A DNA stretch of 32,442 nt from Phycisphaeraceae bacterium (GTDB lineage: Bacteria; Planctomycetota; Phycisphaerae; Phycisphaerales; Phycisphaeraceae): positions 1 to 32,442 of the forward strand of contig JAHQVV010000189.1 of the NCBI GenBank assembly GCA_019634195.1, given 5' to 3'. The number at the start of each line of letters is the position of its first letter. Within the stretch, counting starts at the first letter, position 1. This document shows positions 8,410 to 15,586 of this stretch, piece after piece. The position numbers were made by a program, and so were the translations under genes. The notes under the pieces are model-generated. The model saw only the letters and a list, made by a program, of their open reading frames with translations. It did not search any database and had not been told where the DNA came from.

Positions 8410-9159
8410 TCACCGCCAGTTCATCCAGCTGCCTTGAACCAGATGCTCAATTGTCTCATTCGCCGGCACGGCAATGACGCTGCCATCGACGTGGAGCCTG
8501 TTAATCGATTGCGTCCCACCATCGATCGATGGCCCGTTGCGGCGGTGCCCGCCCCAAGTAAAGGTCGGGTCGGTAAAACCAGGCTCGCCGTTGCGGGCGG
8601 TCATCATGTCCGTCATGATCGGCTTGCCGTCACGTCGGACATCATCGATCTTCACCGGCCAAACTTTCTCTGCGTCCCCGGCGTTCTCCCAAGGCGCTTC
8701 ATGCACACCGATCCGGCGGAAGACGTACCAGGACTGAGGGAAGACCACCGCGTCGCCCCCGAACAGCGTTAACTCCGTAAGCATTTCATCAGGCGTCGAG
8801 GGGATATCCGCAAGCTCCAAGGTGTCATGGACTTTGACCCCACGCGTTGGGCAGAACCAAGTCTCCACGCTGCCCTGCCCGTAGTCGAGCATGATTTCCA
8901 ACTGATCCCGAGCGATCAGGTTGGGATTGGGGCCGTGGGTGCTGGATATGTCCGCGGTGGGCAGATCCCCCTTGAAATCGACCGCGTAGTTCCCGACGGC
9001 CAGCCCTACCTGGTGGAAATTCGAACCGCACTGAGATATCTGAGCCGTGAATCGGGCGTTGCCGAGCGCGGGCAGCAGGATCGCGATCAGCAGCGCAATA
9101 ATACTGATCACCACGAGTAGCTCGATGAGTGTGAAGGCTCGGTTACGGAATTGTGGCAT
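8410..9159 (-). CDS. Pseudopilin-like protein with prepilin N-terminal motif
   Basis: 249 residues from the ATG at 9159, preceded by AGGAAGGGA. The N-terminus '[20 protein letters not shown]' is the type IV prepilin/type II pseudopilin signal. Cleavage is expected before F9, and the usual Gly at -1 is Ala, a variant common in planctomycete proteins of this type. A single hydrophobic helix follows and then a globular domain with two Cys (near 44 and 102). The C-terminus contains 'LHVDGSV', resembling the H-x9-DG tail of the DUF1559-like pseudopilin group. It would be inserted in the inner membrane and processed by PilD. Many paralogues are normal per planctomycete genome; the cargo or structure it serves is unknown. 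It follows the PEP-CTERM gene on the same strand, separated by two hairpins. Confidence 0.9.
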   Translation of the reverse strand: MPQFRNRAFTLIELLVVISIIALLIAILLPALGNARFTAQISQCGSNFHQVGLAVGNYAVDFKGDLPTADISSTHGPNPNLIARDQLEIMLDYGQGSVETWFCPTRGVKVHDTLELADIPSTPDEMLTELTLFGGDAVVFPQSWYVFRRIGVHEAPWENAGDAEKVWPVKIDDVRRDGKPIMTDMMTARNGEPGFTDPTFTWGGHRRNGPSIDGGTQSINRLHVDGSVIAVPANETIEHLVQGSWMNWR

Positions 9160-9211
9160 GATGGATCCCTTCCTTTATGGAGAAAAACAAACGTGTTGGC
9201 CGAGGTTCTGC

Positions 9212-9266
9212 CCGGCTTGAAAAGCCGGACGTGAAAGCCGTAGGCTGCTTTTCAGCAGCCTACGGC
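9212..9266 (-). terminator. Two tandem hairpins between the PEP-CTERM and pseudopilin genes
   Basis: A perfect 12-base stem (9237-9248 with 9255-9266, loop TTTTCA) and a perfect 7-base stem (9212-9218 with 9222-9228) lie in the 127-base gap. Read on the minus strand the strong hairpin comes first, 20 bases after the PEP-CTERM stop, followed by TTTCACG rather than a long T-run. This makes a partial terminator or an mRNA-stabilising structure more likely than a full stop. Confidence 0.55.
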
Positions 9267-9286
9267 CATAAAGGAGGTAAAAAGAA

Positions 9287-10024
9287 TCAACCGCGGCGAC
9301 GGCGGGCGACCAGGAGACCGCCGAGGCCGAGCAGAGCGAGCGAACTGGGCTCGGGCACGAGTTCAAGGCTGATGTTATCCAACCCGATCTGATCGTTGCC
9401 TGTGAAGGGGTTGCTGATCGTCGAAATCACGTTGAAAGATGTAGCTGCTAAAGTGACTTCGAAGCTACCAGTGATCGTTGTCACTTGGAGCGATCCCAGG
9501 TTGTCCGGGACGTTACCGCTTGCCAAGCTCACGGCACTCCCGCCATCAAACGAGATGCTGAGGTCGTACGTCGAGTCGCCAGGCGAACCATTACCGTTGG
9601 TGAGGACATCGAAGCTGTAGTTAATCGTTTCGCCAACGTTGAAGACTTGCGCGAACGCGCCAGCAGGGTCGTTTGCGCCCGCAACACTTCCTGGGTTTGC
9701 AAAGAATGTCGCGACACTGGTCACACCGTCATTCGCGAGTTGGCCGGGGTTGCCATTGCCGCCAACTTGGTCGATGCCGCTGAAGCCGGTGCCATCGAAC
9801 AGAATATTCTCATAGAAGTAATCGCCTGGGTTGTCTGCACGGCGTGTGCCGGGGTTGGAGGCATTGCCGCTATACGCGTCATCGGTTTGGCCAATCAGGT
9901 CTCCAGCGGTATCGCCGCCGAAGTCGCCATTTTGAGCGTCACCGAAAATCACGGTGGCTTCAGCGGATTGTGCAGCAGCAAACGAAACAGCAAGAAGGGA
10001 AGCGGTGGTGAAGAAACGAGTCAT
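9287..10024 (-). CDS. PEP-CTERM sorted extracellular protein
   Basis: 245 residues from the ATG at 10024, with a strong TAAGGAGG site upstream. Signal peptide at 1-23, ending 'SAEA'. The body is rich in Gly, Asn, Asp, Ser and Thr with almost no Lys or Cys, typical of secreted beta-rich surface proteins. The C-terminus 'VPEPSSLALLGLGGLLVARR' plus a short Arg tail is a textbook PEP-CTERM signal: VPEP, a transmembrane helix, then basic residues. This sorting signal is recognised by exosortase (EpsH/XrtA type), so the protein is expected at the cell surface or in exopolysaccharide matrix. No exosortase lies in this window. The gene lies downstream of a sigma factor/FecR-LamG pair on the same strand and may be part of its regulon. 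Confidence 0.92.
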   Translation of the reverse strand: MTRFFTTASLLAVSFAAAQSAEATVIFGDAQNGDFGGDTAGDLIGQTDDAYSGNASNPGTRRADNPGDYFYENILFDGTGFSGIDQVGGNGNPGQLANDGVTSVATFFANPGSVAGANDPAGAFAQVFNVGETINYSFDVLTNGNGSPGDSTYDLSISFDGGSAVSLASGNVPDNLGSLQVTTITGSFEVTLAATSFNVISTISNPFTGNDQIGLDNISLELVPEPSSLALLGLGGLLVARRRRG

Positions 10025-10065
10025 TGTTAACCTCCTAAGGTGGTAACAGGGGTGAAGGGAACGGT

Positions 10066-10079
10066 GTGCAATTTTGCAC
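10066..10079. promoter_or_regulatory. Short palindrome before the PEP-CTERM gene
   Basis: GTGCAA-TT-TTGCAC is a perfect 6-base inverted repeat with a 2-base spacer, in the 88-base gap between the FecR/LamG and PEP-CTERM genes, about 42 bases upstream of the PEP-CTERM start. It could be an operator half-site pair or a small RNA hairpin. Support is the symmetry and position only. Confidence 0.25.
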
Positions 10080-10112
10080 GGGTGCCCAGATGGGCGGTTT
10101 AGTCAGAAGGGA

Positions 10113-11975
10113 TCAGGGTGAAGGTTCCTCGCCGGTGGCGAGCTCGTAGTGCCGGGCGACCTGCTCGGCGGTCAAAGGCTTGTCGTAGATCGCGACCTCA
10201 TCGAGTCGGCCACGCAGCGGGCGCATGATGCTCAAGTCGGTTCGGAATTCGGGCCCATGAATCAGGTCTCCGTTGGATAGGCCAAGCCGCAACTTGATCT
10301 TGCTAATCGCTTGGATTGCATAGGGGATGTCTTCGACAAGCATGCCATCGAGATATAGCCGTGTGCGTTGGCGGTCGTTGACCAGTACAAGGTGTTGCCA
10401 TTGTCGAACGGAGTAGGTTTTTGCCGTATACAGTTCGCGCGGCGTGGGGCCGTCATTGATAAAAGCCGGTGTGACGCGGATGGCGTTTGGCTTCCAGCCA
10501 ATCGGCGACACCCTGCCTGGCAGCCGCTCGTCGTTCTCAAGCTGAATGGCTAAGCCTTGCTCTTCGCGAGCAGGGTGTGATCGGCTCAGTAGCGTCGCAA
10601 CACTTGATTCGATCGTGTAGGCTTGGTCGGTGTAGTACCACAGCTCAACCGTGTTGACCGCCTGCTGGCTAAGCGACTCGATCGGACCAATCGTTTCGAA
10701 GTAGCCAAACGGCGCGTCCTGATTGACCAACCGGCCCGCCTTGCCGATCACGCCGGCGTCGGTCAGCATTGCCGGGCCGACCATGCTCAGGTCATCCCGC
10801 CCCGGCTCGATCTCGTTCGCAACCGTCTTGTCCGCGTCGTCCTCAAACCGCCAGTACGCGACCGGCTGGGCGCTGAGCACCGCCGCGACATACGGGTGCG
10901 GCGCATCTTCGTAAAACACCGGCGCCTCGCTCACCGCGATCATCTCCAACGAGCCCGTCTCCGGCTCGACCCGGCGGGCCTGGTTCTTGCCCAGCACCAC
11001 CGGCTCGAACGCCAGCGGGGACCGCTCCGTCGGCTGGGCGCGGACCGAGCCTTGCATCACCAGGACGGTGCTTCCCTCTGCGGGGTCGGCCTCGACACCG
11101 AATTCGGTGCCCAGGTCCACGACGTCCATCCCCGGCGCGTGGACGATGAAGCCCTTGCTCCGCGCCGTCTCGCACCGGCCCACCAGCTTGCCGCGGTGCA
11201 GCCGGATCGCGTTAGGACTGTCCGTCGTTTCGATCGTCACCGGGGCCTGCACCAGCACCGCCGCGCCGCGCACCGTCGTGATCTGGGCGAAGCCCTGGGC
11301 CAGCGTCAGCCGGCGGTTGGGGCCAAGCAGCGTCCGGTCGGGCAGCGCCCCCTCGCCGTTGCGGGTCATCCAGACCGCGTGGTGCTGCTCGGTGATCGTG
11401 GCAACGACGCGGTTCGGGTCGGGACCGGGCGTCGTCGGGGTGAAGTCGGGCACGCCGGGGACGCCGGCCAGGTCTGCGGCGTCGTCGCCGGGGAGCAAGA
11501 CGATCAGCAGCACGACGCCGAGCAATAGCGCCGCGGCGGTCGCGAGGGCCGCGACGCGCTTGGGCGTAACGGCGTGCTGGTAGACGTAGGTCAACGCGGA
11601 GAAGACCTGCTGCCTGGACGGGTTCTTGCTCGGCGGCGCGGGGAAGCGCTCGGTCGCCAGAGCCATCGGGTCCAGGTCTTCGCCACTGGACTCGATCTGA
11701 GTAATCAGGTTCATAAGCTGGTCGTGCGGCATCTCGTGCGGCTCGAGCAGTGTGTCTTCAACGCCGTCGGTGAGCTGGACAGTAAGGCGCGGCGCCTGGC
11801 CGACCATGCTGGGCAGCACGGCGTGGAGGTTCGCGCGGCTGCGATAAAGCGCCCGCGCCGCCGCATCCTCTAGCAGGATCGCTTCCAACCGGGCAAAGCG
11901 GGACTCGTCAATCGTGCCGTCGAGCAGGGCCTCGAGCAGCGGCAGCGCGTCGTGGTTGGTGCTCGGTTCGCTCAC
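10113..11975 (-). CDS. FecR-like and LamG-domain membrane protein, coupled to sigma factor
   Basis: 620 residues from a GTG at 11975. This start overlaps the sigma-factor stop by four bases (GTGA), a strong sign of translational coupling, and is preferred over the frame starting at 12011. Order of parts: an N-terminal helical region (1-60) with anti-sigma-like pattern but no Cys/His zinc site; a linker; one transmembrane helix about 140-163; a FecR-like region (about 217-312) containing 'TTVRGAAVLVQAPVTIET' and 'DLGTEFGVE'; and a LamG/concanavalin-like jellyroll (about 375-615) with 'PVAYWRFED', 'VELWYY', 'YLDGMLVEDI' and 'GRLDEVAIYDKPLT'. Planctomycetes have many such sigma/FecR-LamG pairs, in which the membrane protein probably senses an envelope or glycan signal and restrains the sigma factor. 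That role is inference here. Confidence 0.9.
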   Translation of the reverse strand: MSEPSTNHDALPLLEALLDGTIDESRFARLEAILLEDAAARALYRSRANLHAVLPSMVGQAPRLTVQLTDGVEDTLLEPHEMPHDQLMNLITQIESSGEDLDPMALATERFPAPPSKNPSRQQVFSALTYVYQHAVTPKRVAALATAAALLLGVVLLIVLLPGDDAADLAGVPGVPDFTPTTPGPDPNRVVATITEQHHAVWMTRNGEGALPDRTLLGPNRRLTLAQGFAQITTVRGAAVLVQAPVTIETTDSPNAIRLHRGKLVGRCETARSKGFIVHAPGMDVVDLGTEFGVEADPAEGSTVLVMQGSVRAQPTERSPLAFEPVVLGKNQARRVEPETGSLEMIAVSEAPVFYEDAPHPYVAAVLSAQPVAYWRFEDDADKTVANEIEPGRDDLSMVGPAMLTDAGVIGKAGRLVNQDAPFGYFETIGPIESLSQQAVNTVELWYYTDQAYTIESSVATLLSRSHPAREEQGLAIQLENDERLPGRVSPIGWKPNAIRVTPAFINDGPTPRELYTAKTYSVRQWQHLVLVNDRQRTRLYLDGMLVEDIPYAIQAISKIKLRLGLSNGDLIHGPEFRTDLSIMRPLRGRLDEVAIYDKPLTAEQVARHYELATGEEPSP

Positions 11976-12520
11976 GCCTCGCCCCCCTGCCCGAGGCGCT
12001 TGGTGATGCAAGCGTGCAGCCGGCGGCGGATGCGGTTGAGCTGCTTGTACAGGCTGTTGGCCGATCTGCCGACCTGTTCGGCGATCCGCTGCACGGTCTT
12101 GCCCGGGGCGTAGGCCTGCGCCAACAAGTGACGCTCTTGCGGAACCAGGGCGTCAACACACTGGTGCAGTGCCGCACGTTCCTCAGACAAACGCTCTTGG
12201 TCCTCCGGGACCTCCCGAGCGAGCTGCTCCAGCACTTCATCCGAAAAAACATGCCGATCCCGGGCCTTGGTCCGCAGGTAGTTCTTCACCTCGAAGTACG
12301 CGATCTGGCACGCCCAGGTCGAGAACTTCGTCGCCTCATCAAACTGATCAAACTTCTGCCAGGCGATCAGGCAGGTCTTCTGCAGCAGGTCCTCGGCCTC
12401 GGTCGTCTGAGGCAGCAGCGTGCGGATGAAGCCCAGGATCGCGGGCTGATGCGCGACCAGCAGCGAGGTGAACCGCTCGTAGGCGTGGTCTCGGGTTGGC
12501 TCACGGTCGGTCTGCGACAT
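11972..12520 (-). CDS. Sigma-70 family (ECF-like) RNA polymerase sigma factor
   Basis: 182 residues from the ATG at 12520. Upstream in-frame codons add an unlikely hydrophobic stretch, and there is no good ribosome site at either place. The sigma-2 region covers about 20-85 ('PAILGFIRTLLP', 'AEDLLQKTCLIAWQKFDQFD', 'KFSTWACQIAYFEVKNYLR'). The sigma-4 region is a helix-turn-helix at about 125-175 ('LVPQERHLLAQAY', 'IAEQVGRSANSLYKQLNRIR'). This fits the Rhodopirellula/Verrucomicrobium ECF group. It overlaps the downstream FecR/LamG gene by four bases, pointing to a stoichiometric sigma/sensor pair. Targets are unknown; the PEP-CTERM and pseudopilin genes just downstream are the obvious candidates. 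Confidence 0.92.
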   Translation of the reverse strand: MSQTDREPTRDHAYERFTSLLVAHQPAILGFIRTLLPQTTEAEDLLQKTCLIAWQKFDQFDEATKFSTWACQIAYFEVKNYLRTKARDRHVFSDEVLEQLAREVPEDQERLSEERAALHQCVDALVPQERHLLAQAYAPGKTVQRIAEQVGRSANSLYKQLNRIRRRLHACITKRLGQGGEA

Positions 12521-12610
12521 GACAAGCAAGAGGAATCGAGAAAGGTGAAGGGGCAATCGCCCCACGCCTTTAAACGTACCCCACAAGAAGTATCAGCCTT
12601 ATGATTCCCC

Positions 12611-12641
12611 AAAAAAAAGCCGCCATCGTGAATAGCGGCTT
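12611..12641 (-). terminator. Intrinsic terminator of the tRNA-Cys unit
   Basis: On the minus strand AAGCCGC (12641-12635) pairs with GCGGCTT (12623-12617) around an 11-base loop and continues into eight Ts (A-run 12611-12618). It is 56 bases after the tRNA 3' end and before the sigma-factor gene, so it isolates the tRNA from the sigma operon. Confidence 0.85.
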
Positions 12642-12696
12642 CAAAACGCGGTTTTTTAGCTCTGTTTTAAGGAAACGGGCGGGTTAAGATGGGAAA

Positions 12697-12769
12697 GGCC
12701 GTGGTCGGATTCGAACCGACGAATCGCGGATTTGCAATCCGCTCCCTTAGTCCACTCGGGCACACGGCC
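12697..12769 (-). tRNA. tRNA-Cys (anticodon GCA)
   Basis: 73 bases fold as a full cloverleaf on the minus strand: acceptor GGCCGTG with CACGGCC, D-stem CCC/GGG with an 11-base loop, anticodon stem GCGGA/TCCGC with loop TTGCAAA (anticodon GCA, cysteine), a 5-base variable loop and T-arm GTCGG-TTCGAAT-CCGAC. The CCA end is not encoded. A promoter-like pair of boxes and an intrinsic terminator flank it, so it appears to be a single-gene transcription unit. Confidence 0.96.
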
Positions 12770-12807
12770 GGGATCGACGGCTGCCTGTGCAATGCGTCGA
12801 GCGGTAG

Positions 12808-12835
12808 ATTGTAGACGACCCAGCGGGGCCTGCAA
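12808..12835 (-). promoter_or_regulatory. Likely promoter of tRNA-Cys
   Basis: On the minus strand TTGCAG (12835-12830) is followed after 16 bases by TACAAT (12813-12808). The -10 box matches at 5 of 6 positions, the -35 box only at 3. A start near 12801 would give a leader of about 30 bases before the mature tRNA. Confidence 0.4.
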
Positions 12836-12850
12836 AGCGGAGCATTGTCC

Positions 12851-12921
12851 GGTGGGATGGGCGTCCCGCCCGTCAACAAATTTTTTGTCACTTCGATGAC
12901 GGGCGGGACGCCCATCCCACC
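12851..12921. repeat. Intergenic inverted repeat, family A
   Basis: Two perfect 25-base arms (12851-12875 and 12897-12921) face each other around a 21-base AT-rich loop that itself can pair (ACAAA/TTTGT). Each arm holds a nested hairpin (GGGCG-TCC-CGCCC). It begins six bases after the LarA-like stop codon. Read on the minus strand the stem is not followed by a T-run, so it is more likely an mRNA 3'-end structure or dispersed repeat than a simple terminator. It shares a structural template with the repeat at 25903-25974. Confidence 0.85.
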
Positions 12922-12927
12922 AGCAAA

Positions 12928-14223
12928 TCACCCCAGCCGTTGCTTGCTCGCCCACAGGCCCAGCGCGGGGTTGGCGATGTAGAAAAACTTCTTGCCATCT
13001 GCGTCGGTGTGCCAGCCGGTGGTCAGCTTCGCGGGATCGTACTGCGCCGCGGCGTCTTGGTAAGCCCGGTAGCCAAAGCCGACGGACTCGATCTCCTCTC
13101 GCGTGACGCCCTCGCCGGGGCAGTAGGTGATCTTGAACCGGCCCTCGCTGGTGCCGTGGATCAGGTGGGCCGCAGCGCTGAGGTTGCCGGCCATCTCGGG
13201 GTCGGTCTCGATGGCTTGGAGCGTGTGGTCGGTGCCAAGGTAGCCGTGCCGGCGGATAAGCGTGTCGATGCCCGGGTCTTCGCCGAAGCCCTTGAGCGCC
13301 GGCGCGAGGACGACCAGCTCGCCCGCATCGGCCATCGCCATGCGCGTGCGGTACACCGCCTTGTTGCCCAGCCAGGTCGTGTGGAACTCTTCGGGGTCTA
13401 AGTAAACCACACAACGATCCACCGGCTCATCGAACACATCGAAGTTCACTTCGCGTGACAACCCCCCCGCCGCTTCGAACGTCGCGTCGTCGTCGCCGAT
13501 ATACAGGCCGCGGAGCACATTGTTGAACGCCCCGTCCGGGCCGATGACGGTCAGGATGAACTGCACGTTCAGGGCCGGCCGGATGAACTGATCAAACCCC
13601 GCGTTGAGCGCGCGGCGCACCGGCGTGTCCGCCCGGCCCATGATCGACTCCATCCCGCACACCGCGCCGAGGAAGTGGCTCTTGTCGATCGTGTCCTTGC
13701 CGCCCACGCCGATCATCACGTTCTTCGTGTAGTTCGCCAAGCCGATGACCTCGTGTGGCACGACCTGACCAACCGACACGATCAGGTCATAGTTGCCCTC
13801 GAAAAGCTGCTTATTAACCGCGACCTGCATAGATTGCTTGAGTTTGCCCTCGGAGAGCTCGCCGATGAAGTCGGCGGGAAGCTCGCCAAGCTCGCGCAGG
13901 TCGTCACGCCAGCGGTGCGGCAAGATACGGTCCATGGGGATGGCATCGCCGAACATGCGGACGCACTGCGACTCGGTCATCGGCACGTGTGTGCCCAACG
14001 CCGGCATCAGATCGATGTGCACCCGATCGGCCAGCTTGTCCCACAGGTACGCGGTGATCTCCCCGGCCATCGAGTTGAGCCGAGTGATGTCCGGCGGGAG
14101 GACCAGCAGACGCTTCACACCCGGGCTATCTATTTGCTCAGCGATGTACTCATCAAGATGCGCATGCAGCGCCGCGGTATCGATCGTGTTCGTCGCGTGG
14201 CCGGTGGAGAGGAAGTTGGGCAT
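12928..14223 (-). CDS. LarA-family nickel-dependent 2-hydroxyacid racemase/epimerase homologue (DUF2088)
   Basis: 431 residues. The residues that define LarA are at the right spacing: 'PDITR' (D45, R48; LarA D72, R75), 'GTHVPMT' (H79; LarA H108), 'VVPHEVIGLANYTK' (H157 and, ten residues on, K167, the lysine that in LarA binds the nickel-pincer cofactor) and H183, 26 residues after H157, as for the LarA H174/H200 pair. The surrounding loop reads 'GLANYTK' instead of the usual 'AGYSGG-K', suggesting a changed substrate pocket. LarA-family enzymes invert the hydroxyl-bearing carbon next to a carboxylate. The position, last in a run with SDR, uxaC and a KDG-kinase-like gene, suggests an aldonate (for example mannonate/gluconate) rather than lactate. 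Cofactor genes larB, larC and larE are not in the window. No Shine-Dalgarno site is visible before the ATG. Confidence 0.85.
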   Translation of the reverse strand: MPNFLSTGHATNTIDTAALHAHLDEYIAEQIDSPGVKRLLVLPPDITRLNSMAGEITAYLWDKLADRVHIDLMPALGTHVPMTESQCVRMFGDAIPMDRILPHRWRDDLRELGELPADFIGELSEGKLKQSMQVAVNKQLFEGNYDLIVSVGQVVPHEVIGLANYTKNVMIGVGGKDTIDKSHFLGAVCGMESIMGRADTPVRRALNAGFDQFIRPALNVQFILTVIGPDGAFNNVLRGLYIGDDDATFEAAGGLSREVNFDVFDEPVDRCVVYLDPEEFHTTWLGNKAVYRTRMAMADAGELVVLAPALKGFGEDPGIDTLIRRHGYLGTDHTLQAIETDPEMAGNLSAAAHLIHGTSEGRFKITYCPGEGVTREEIESVGFGYRAYQDAAAQYDPAKLTTGWHTDADGKKFFYIANPALGLWASKQRLG

Positions 14224-14246
14224 GGCTTGGGCTCGGTTGGCTCGGG

Positions 14247-14379
14247 CTCCTTCTCCCTCCTAGGGAGAAGGCGGGGGATGAGGGTCGGGCGTCAAACAGA
14301 CCGCCGCACACTCAATACTTCACTGTGAATCTTACGCTGGACCCTCACCCCATCCCTCTCCCTAGACAGGGAGAGGGGG
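14247..14379. repeat. Intergenic inverted repeat, family E
   Basis: Arms 14247-14286 and 14340-14379 are imperfect inverted copies (about three quarters of 40 positions). Both contain a TCTCCCT...AGGGAGA palindrome and a GATGAGGGTC or GTGAGGGTC end. Similar 'CCCTCTCCCT / GGGTGAGGG' repeats are common in many high-GC bacteria. It occupies most of the 172-base gap between the kinase-like and LarA-like genes. Confidence 0.7.
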
Positions 14380-14395
14380 CAAGGCGCCCCGATCC

Positions 14396-15472
14396 TCACC
14401 GCCTCACGCGTGCGTTGCCTTCCCAGATCGACCAGACCTGTTCTTCATCCGCAGGCTGGCCGTAGTCGGTCAGCAGCGTCGCCGCGAGTGCGCCGCTGGC
14501 CCAGCCGAACTGCGAGCACTTATCGATCGGCCAGCCTTGCAAGATGCCGTAGAGAAGCCCGCCGACAAAGCCATCGCCGCCGCCGATCCGGTCCACGACG
14601 CCGATCGGGCGGGGGTTGATGACTTCCCAGTCGTCGCCGCAGTTCACGATCCCGCCCCAGTGGTGCAGGTTCGCGCTCTCGACCTCCCGCAGCGTGGTCG
14701 CATAAACCGACGCATCGGGGAACTCGTCTTGAACGCGCCCGATCATGGCCTTGAACCCGTCGATCTTCTCAGCGATCCCCTTGCCGCCCGCCTCGGGCCC
14801 TTCGACACCCAGGCAGAGCTGAAAGTCTTCTTCATTGCCGATCAGGATGTCGGTCAGCGACGCGATCTCGCGGAAGGTCTCACGCAGTTCTTTCTCGCGC
14901 CCTTTCCAGAACGTCGCGCGGTGGTTGAGGTCAAACGCGACCTTCGTGCCGTGCTGCTTCGCCTTGCGTGCGATGTCCAGGCATAGCTGGCTGGTCTTGG
15001 GCGACAGCGCGCCGATCAGACCCGACAGGTGGACAAGCTGTGCGCCTTCTTCACCAAAAATACGACCAAGGTCAAAGTCATCGGCAGACAACTCCCGCCC
15101 CACTTCACCCGCACGGTCGTTGGCCACGCGTGGCCCGCGCGAGCCGGCGCCACTGTCCGCCATATTGATCTGGTGGCGGTGGCCCCACGGGCTGCCCTGC
15201 TCGAACTCCGGGCCTTCGTAGCTCATCCCGCGGTGACCGAGGTTGTTCTTGATGATCCGCGAGACGGGGCTGTCCTTCACGAACGCGGTGAGGATGTGCA
15301 CGGGCAGACCGAGGTAGCTCGACACGCTGCCGACGTTCGACTCGGCGCTGGTCGCCTGCAGCTTGAACGTGTCCGAGCAGTGGAACGGCTGGCCGTTCTC
15401 AGGCGTCAAACGGATGCCCATGCTCGTCGGGATGACCAGGGCGTACTTCGCATTTTTCTTAAGTTCAATCAT
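14396..15472 (-). CDS. PfkB-family sugar kinase, 2-keto-3-deoxygluconate kinase-like
   Basis: 358 residues from the ATG at 15472; no strong ribosome site. Ribokinase fold: substrate region 'ESNVGSVSSYLGLPV' (about 44-58), 'VHLSGLIGALS', 'VAFDLNHRATFW' (typical of KdgK-type kinases), 'LIGNEEDF' and the PfkB signature 'DRIGGGDGFVGG' with catalytic base D300. KdgK phosphorylates 2-keto-3-deoxygluconate to KDPG, the entry to the Entner-Doudoroff aldolase step. The neighbours uxaC and the mannonate-type SDR fit that role. Another aldonate or ketose as substrate cannot be excluded. The gene lies between two different inverted repeats in an otherwise same-strand run. Confidence 0.82.
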   Translation of the reverse strand: MIELKKNAKYALVIPTSMGIRLTPENGQPFHCSDTFKLQATSAESNVGSVSSYLGLPVHILTAFVKDSPVSRIIKNNLGHRGMSYEGPEFEQGSPWGHRHQINMADSGAGSRGPRVANDRAGEVGRELSADDFDLGRIFGEEGAQLVHLSGLIGALSPKTSQLCLDIARKAKQHGTKVAFDLNHRATFWKGREKELRETFREIASLTDILIGNEEDFQLCLGVEGPEAGGKGIAEKIDGFKAMIGRVQDEFPDASVYATTLREVESANLHHWGGIVNCGDDWEVINPRPIGVVDRIGGGDGFVGGLLYGILQGWPIDKCSQFGWASGALAATLLTDYGQPADEEQVWSIWEGNARVRR

Positions 15473-15510
15473 TTTTAGAAGCTAGGGTTAGAAGTCAGAA
15501 GTTAGTTTTC

Positions 15511-15580
15511 GGGAGGGTGAGGCTCCCGCCGAACCGCAAGTCACAAAGGGCTATCGGCTCGGCGGGAGCCTCGCCCTCCC
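15511..15580. repeat. Intergenic inverted repeat, family C, copy 2
   Basis: Arms 15511-15536 and 15555-15580 pair at 24 of 26 positions around an 18-base loop. The unit matches the repeat at 6305-6372 and is better preserved. It starts six bases downstream of the uxaC stop and fills the uxaC-kinase gap. Confidence 0.85.
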
Positions 15581-15586
15581 ATTCAA

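Noticed and set aside
12851-12921. Reading the family A repeat as an intrinsic terminator of the LarA-like gene
   Set aside because: No T-run follows the stem on the minus strand; the T-run is in the loop. Left as a repeat.
12656-13414. Minus-strand frame running from the LarA-like gene through the tRNA
   Set aside because: It overlaps the LarA-like gene in a wrong frame and reads through the palindrome and the tRNA-Cys.
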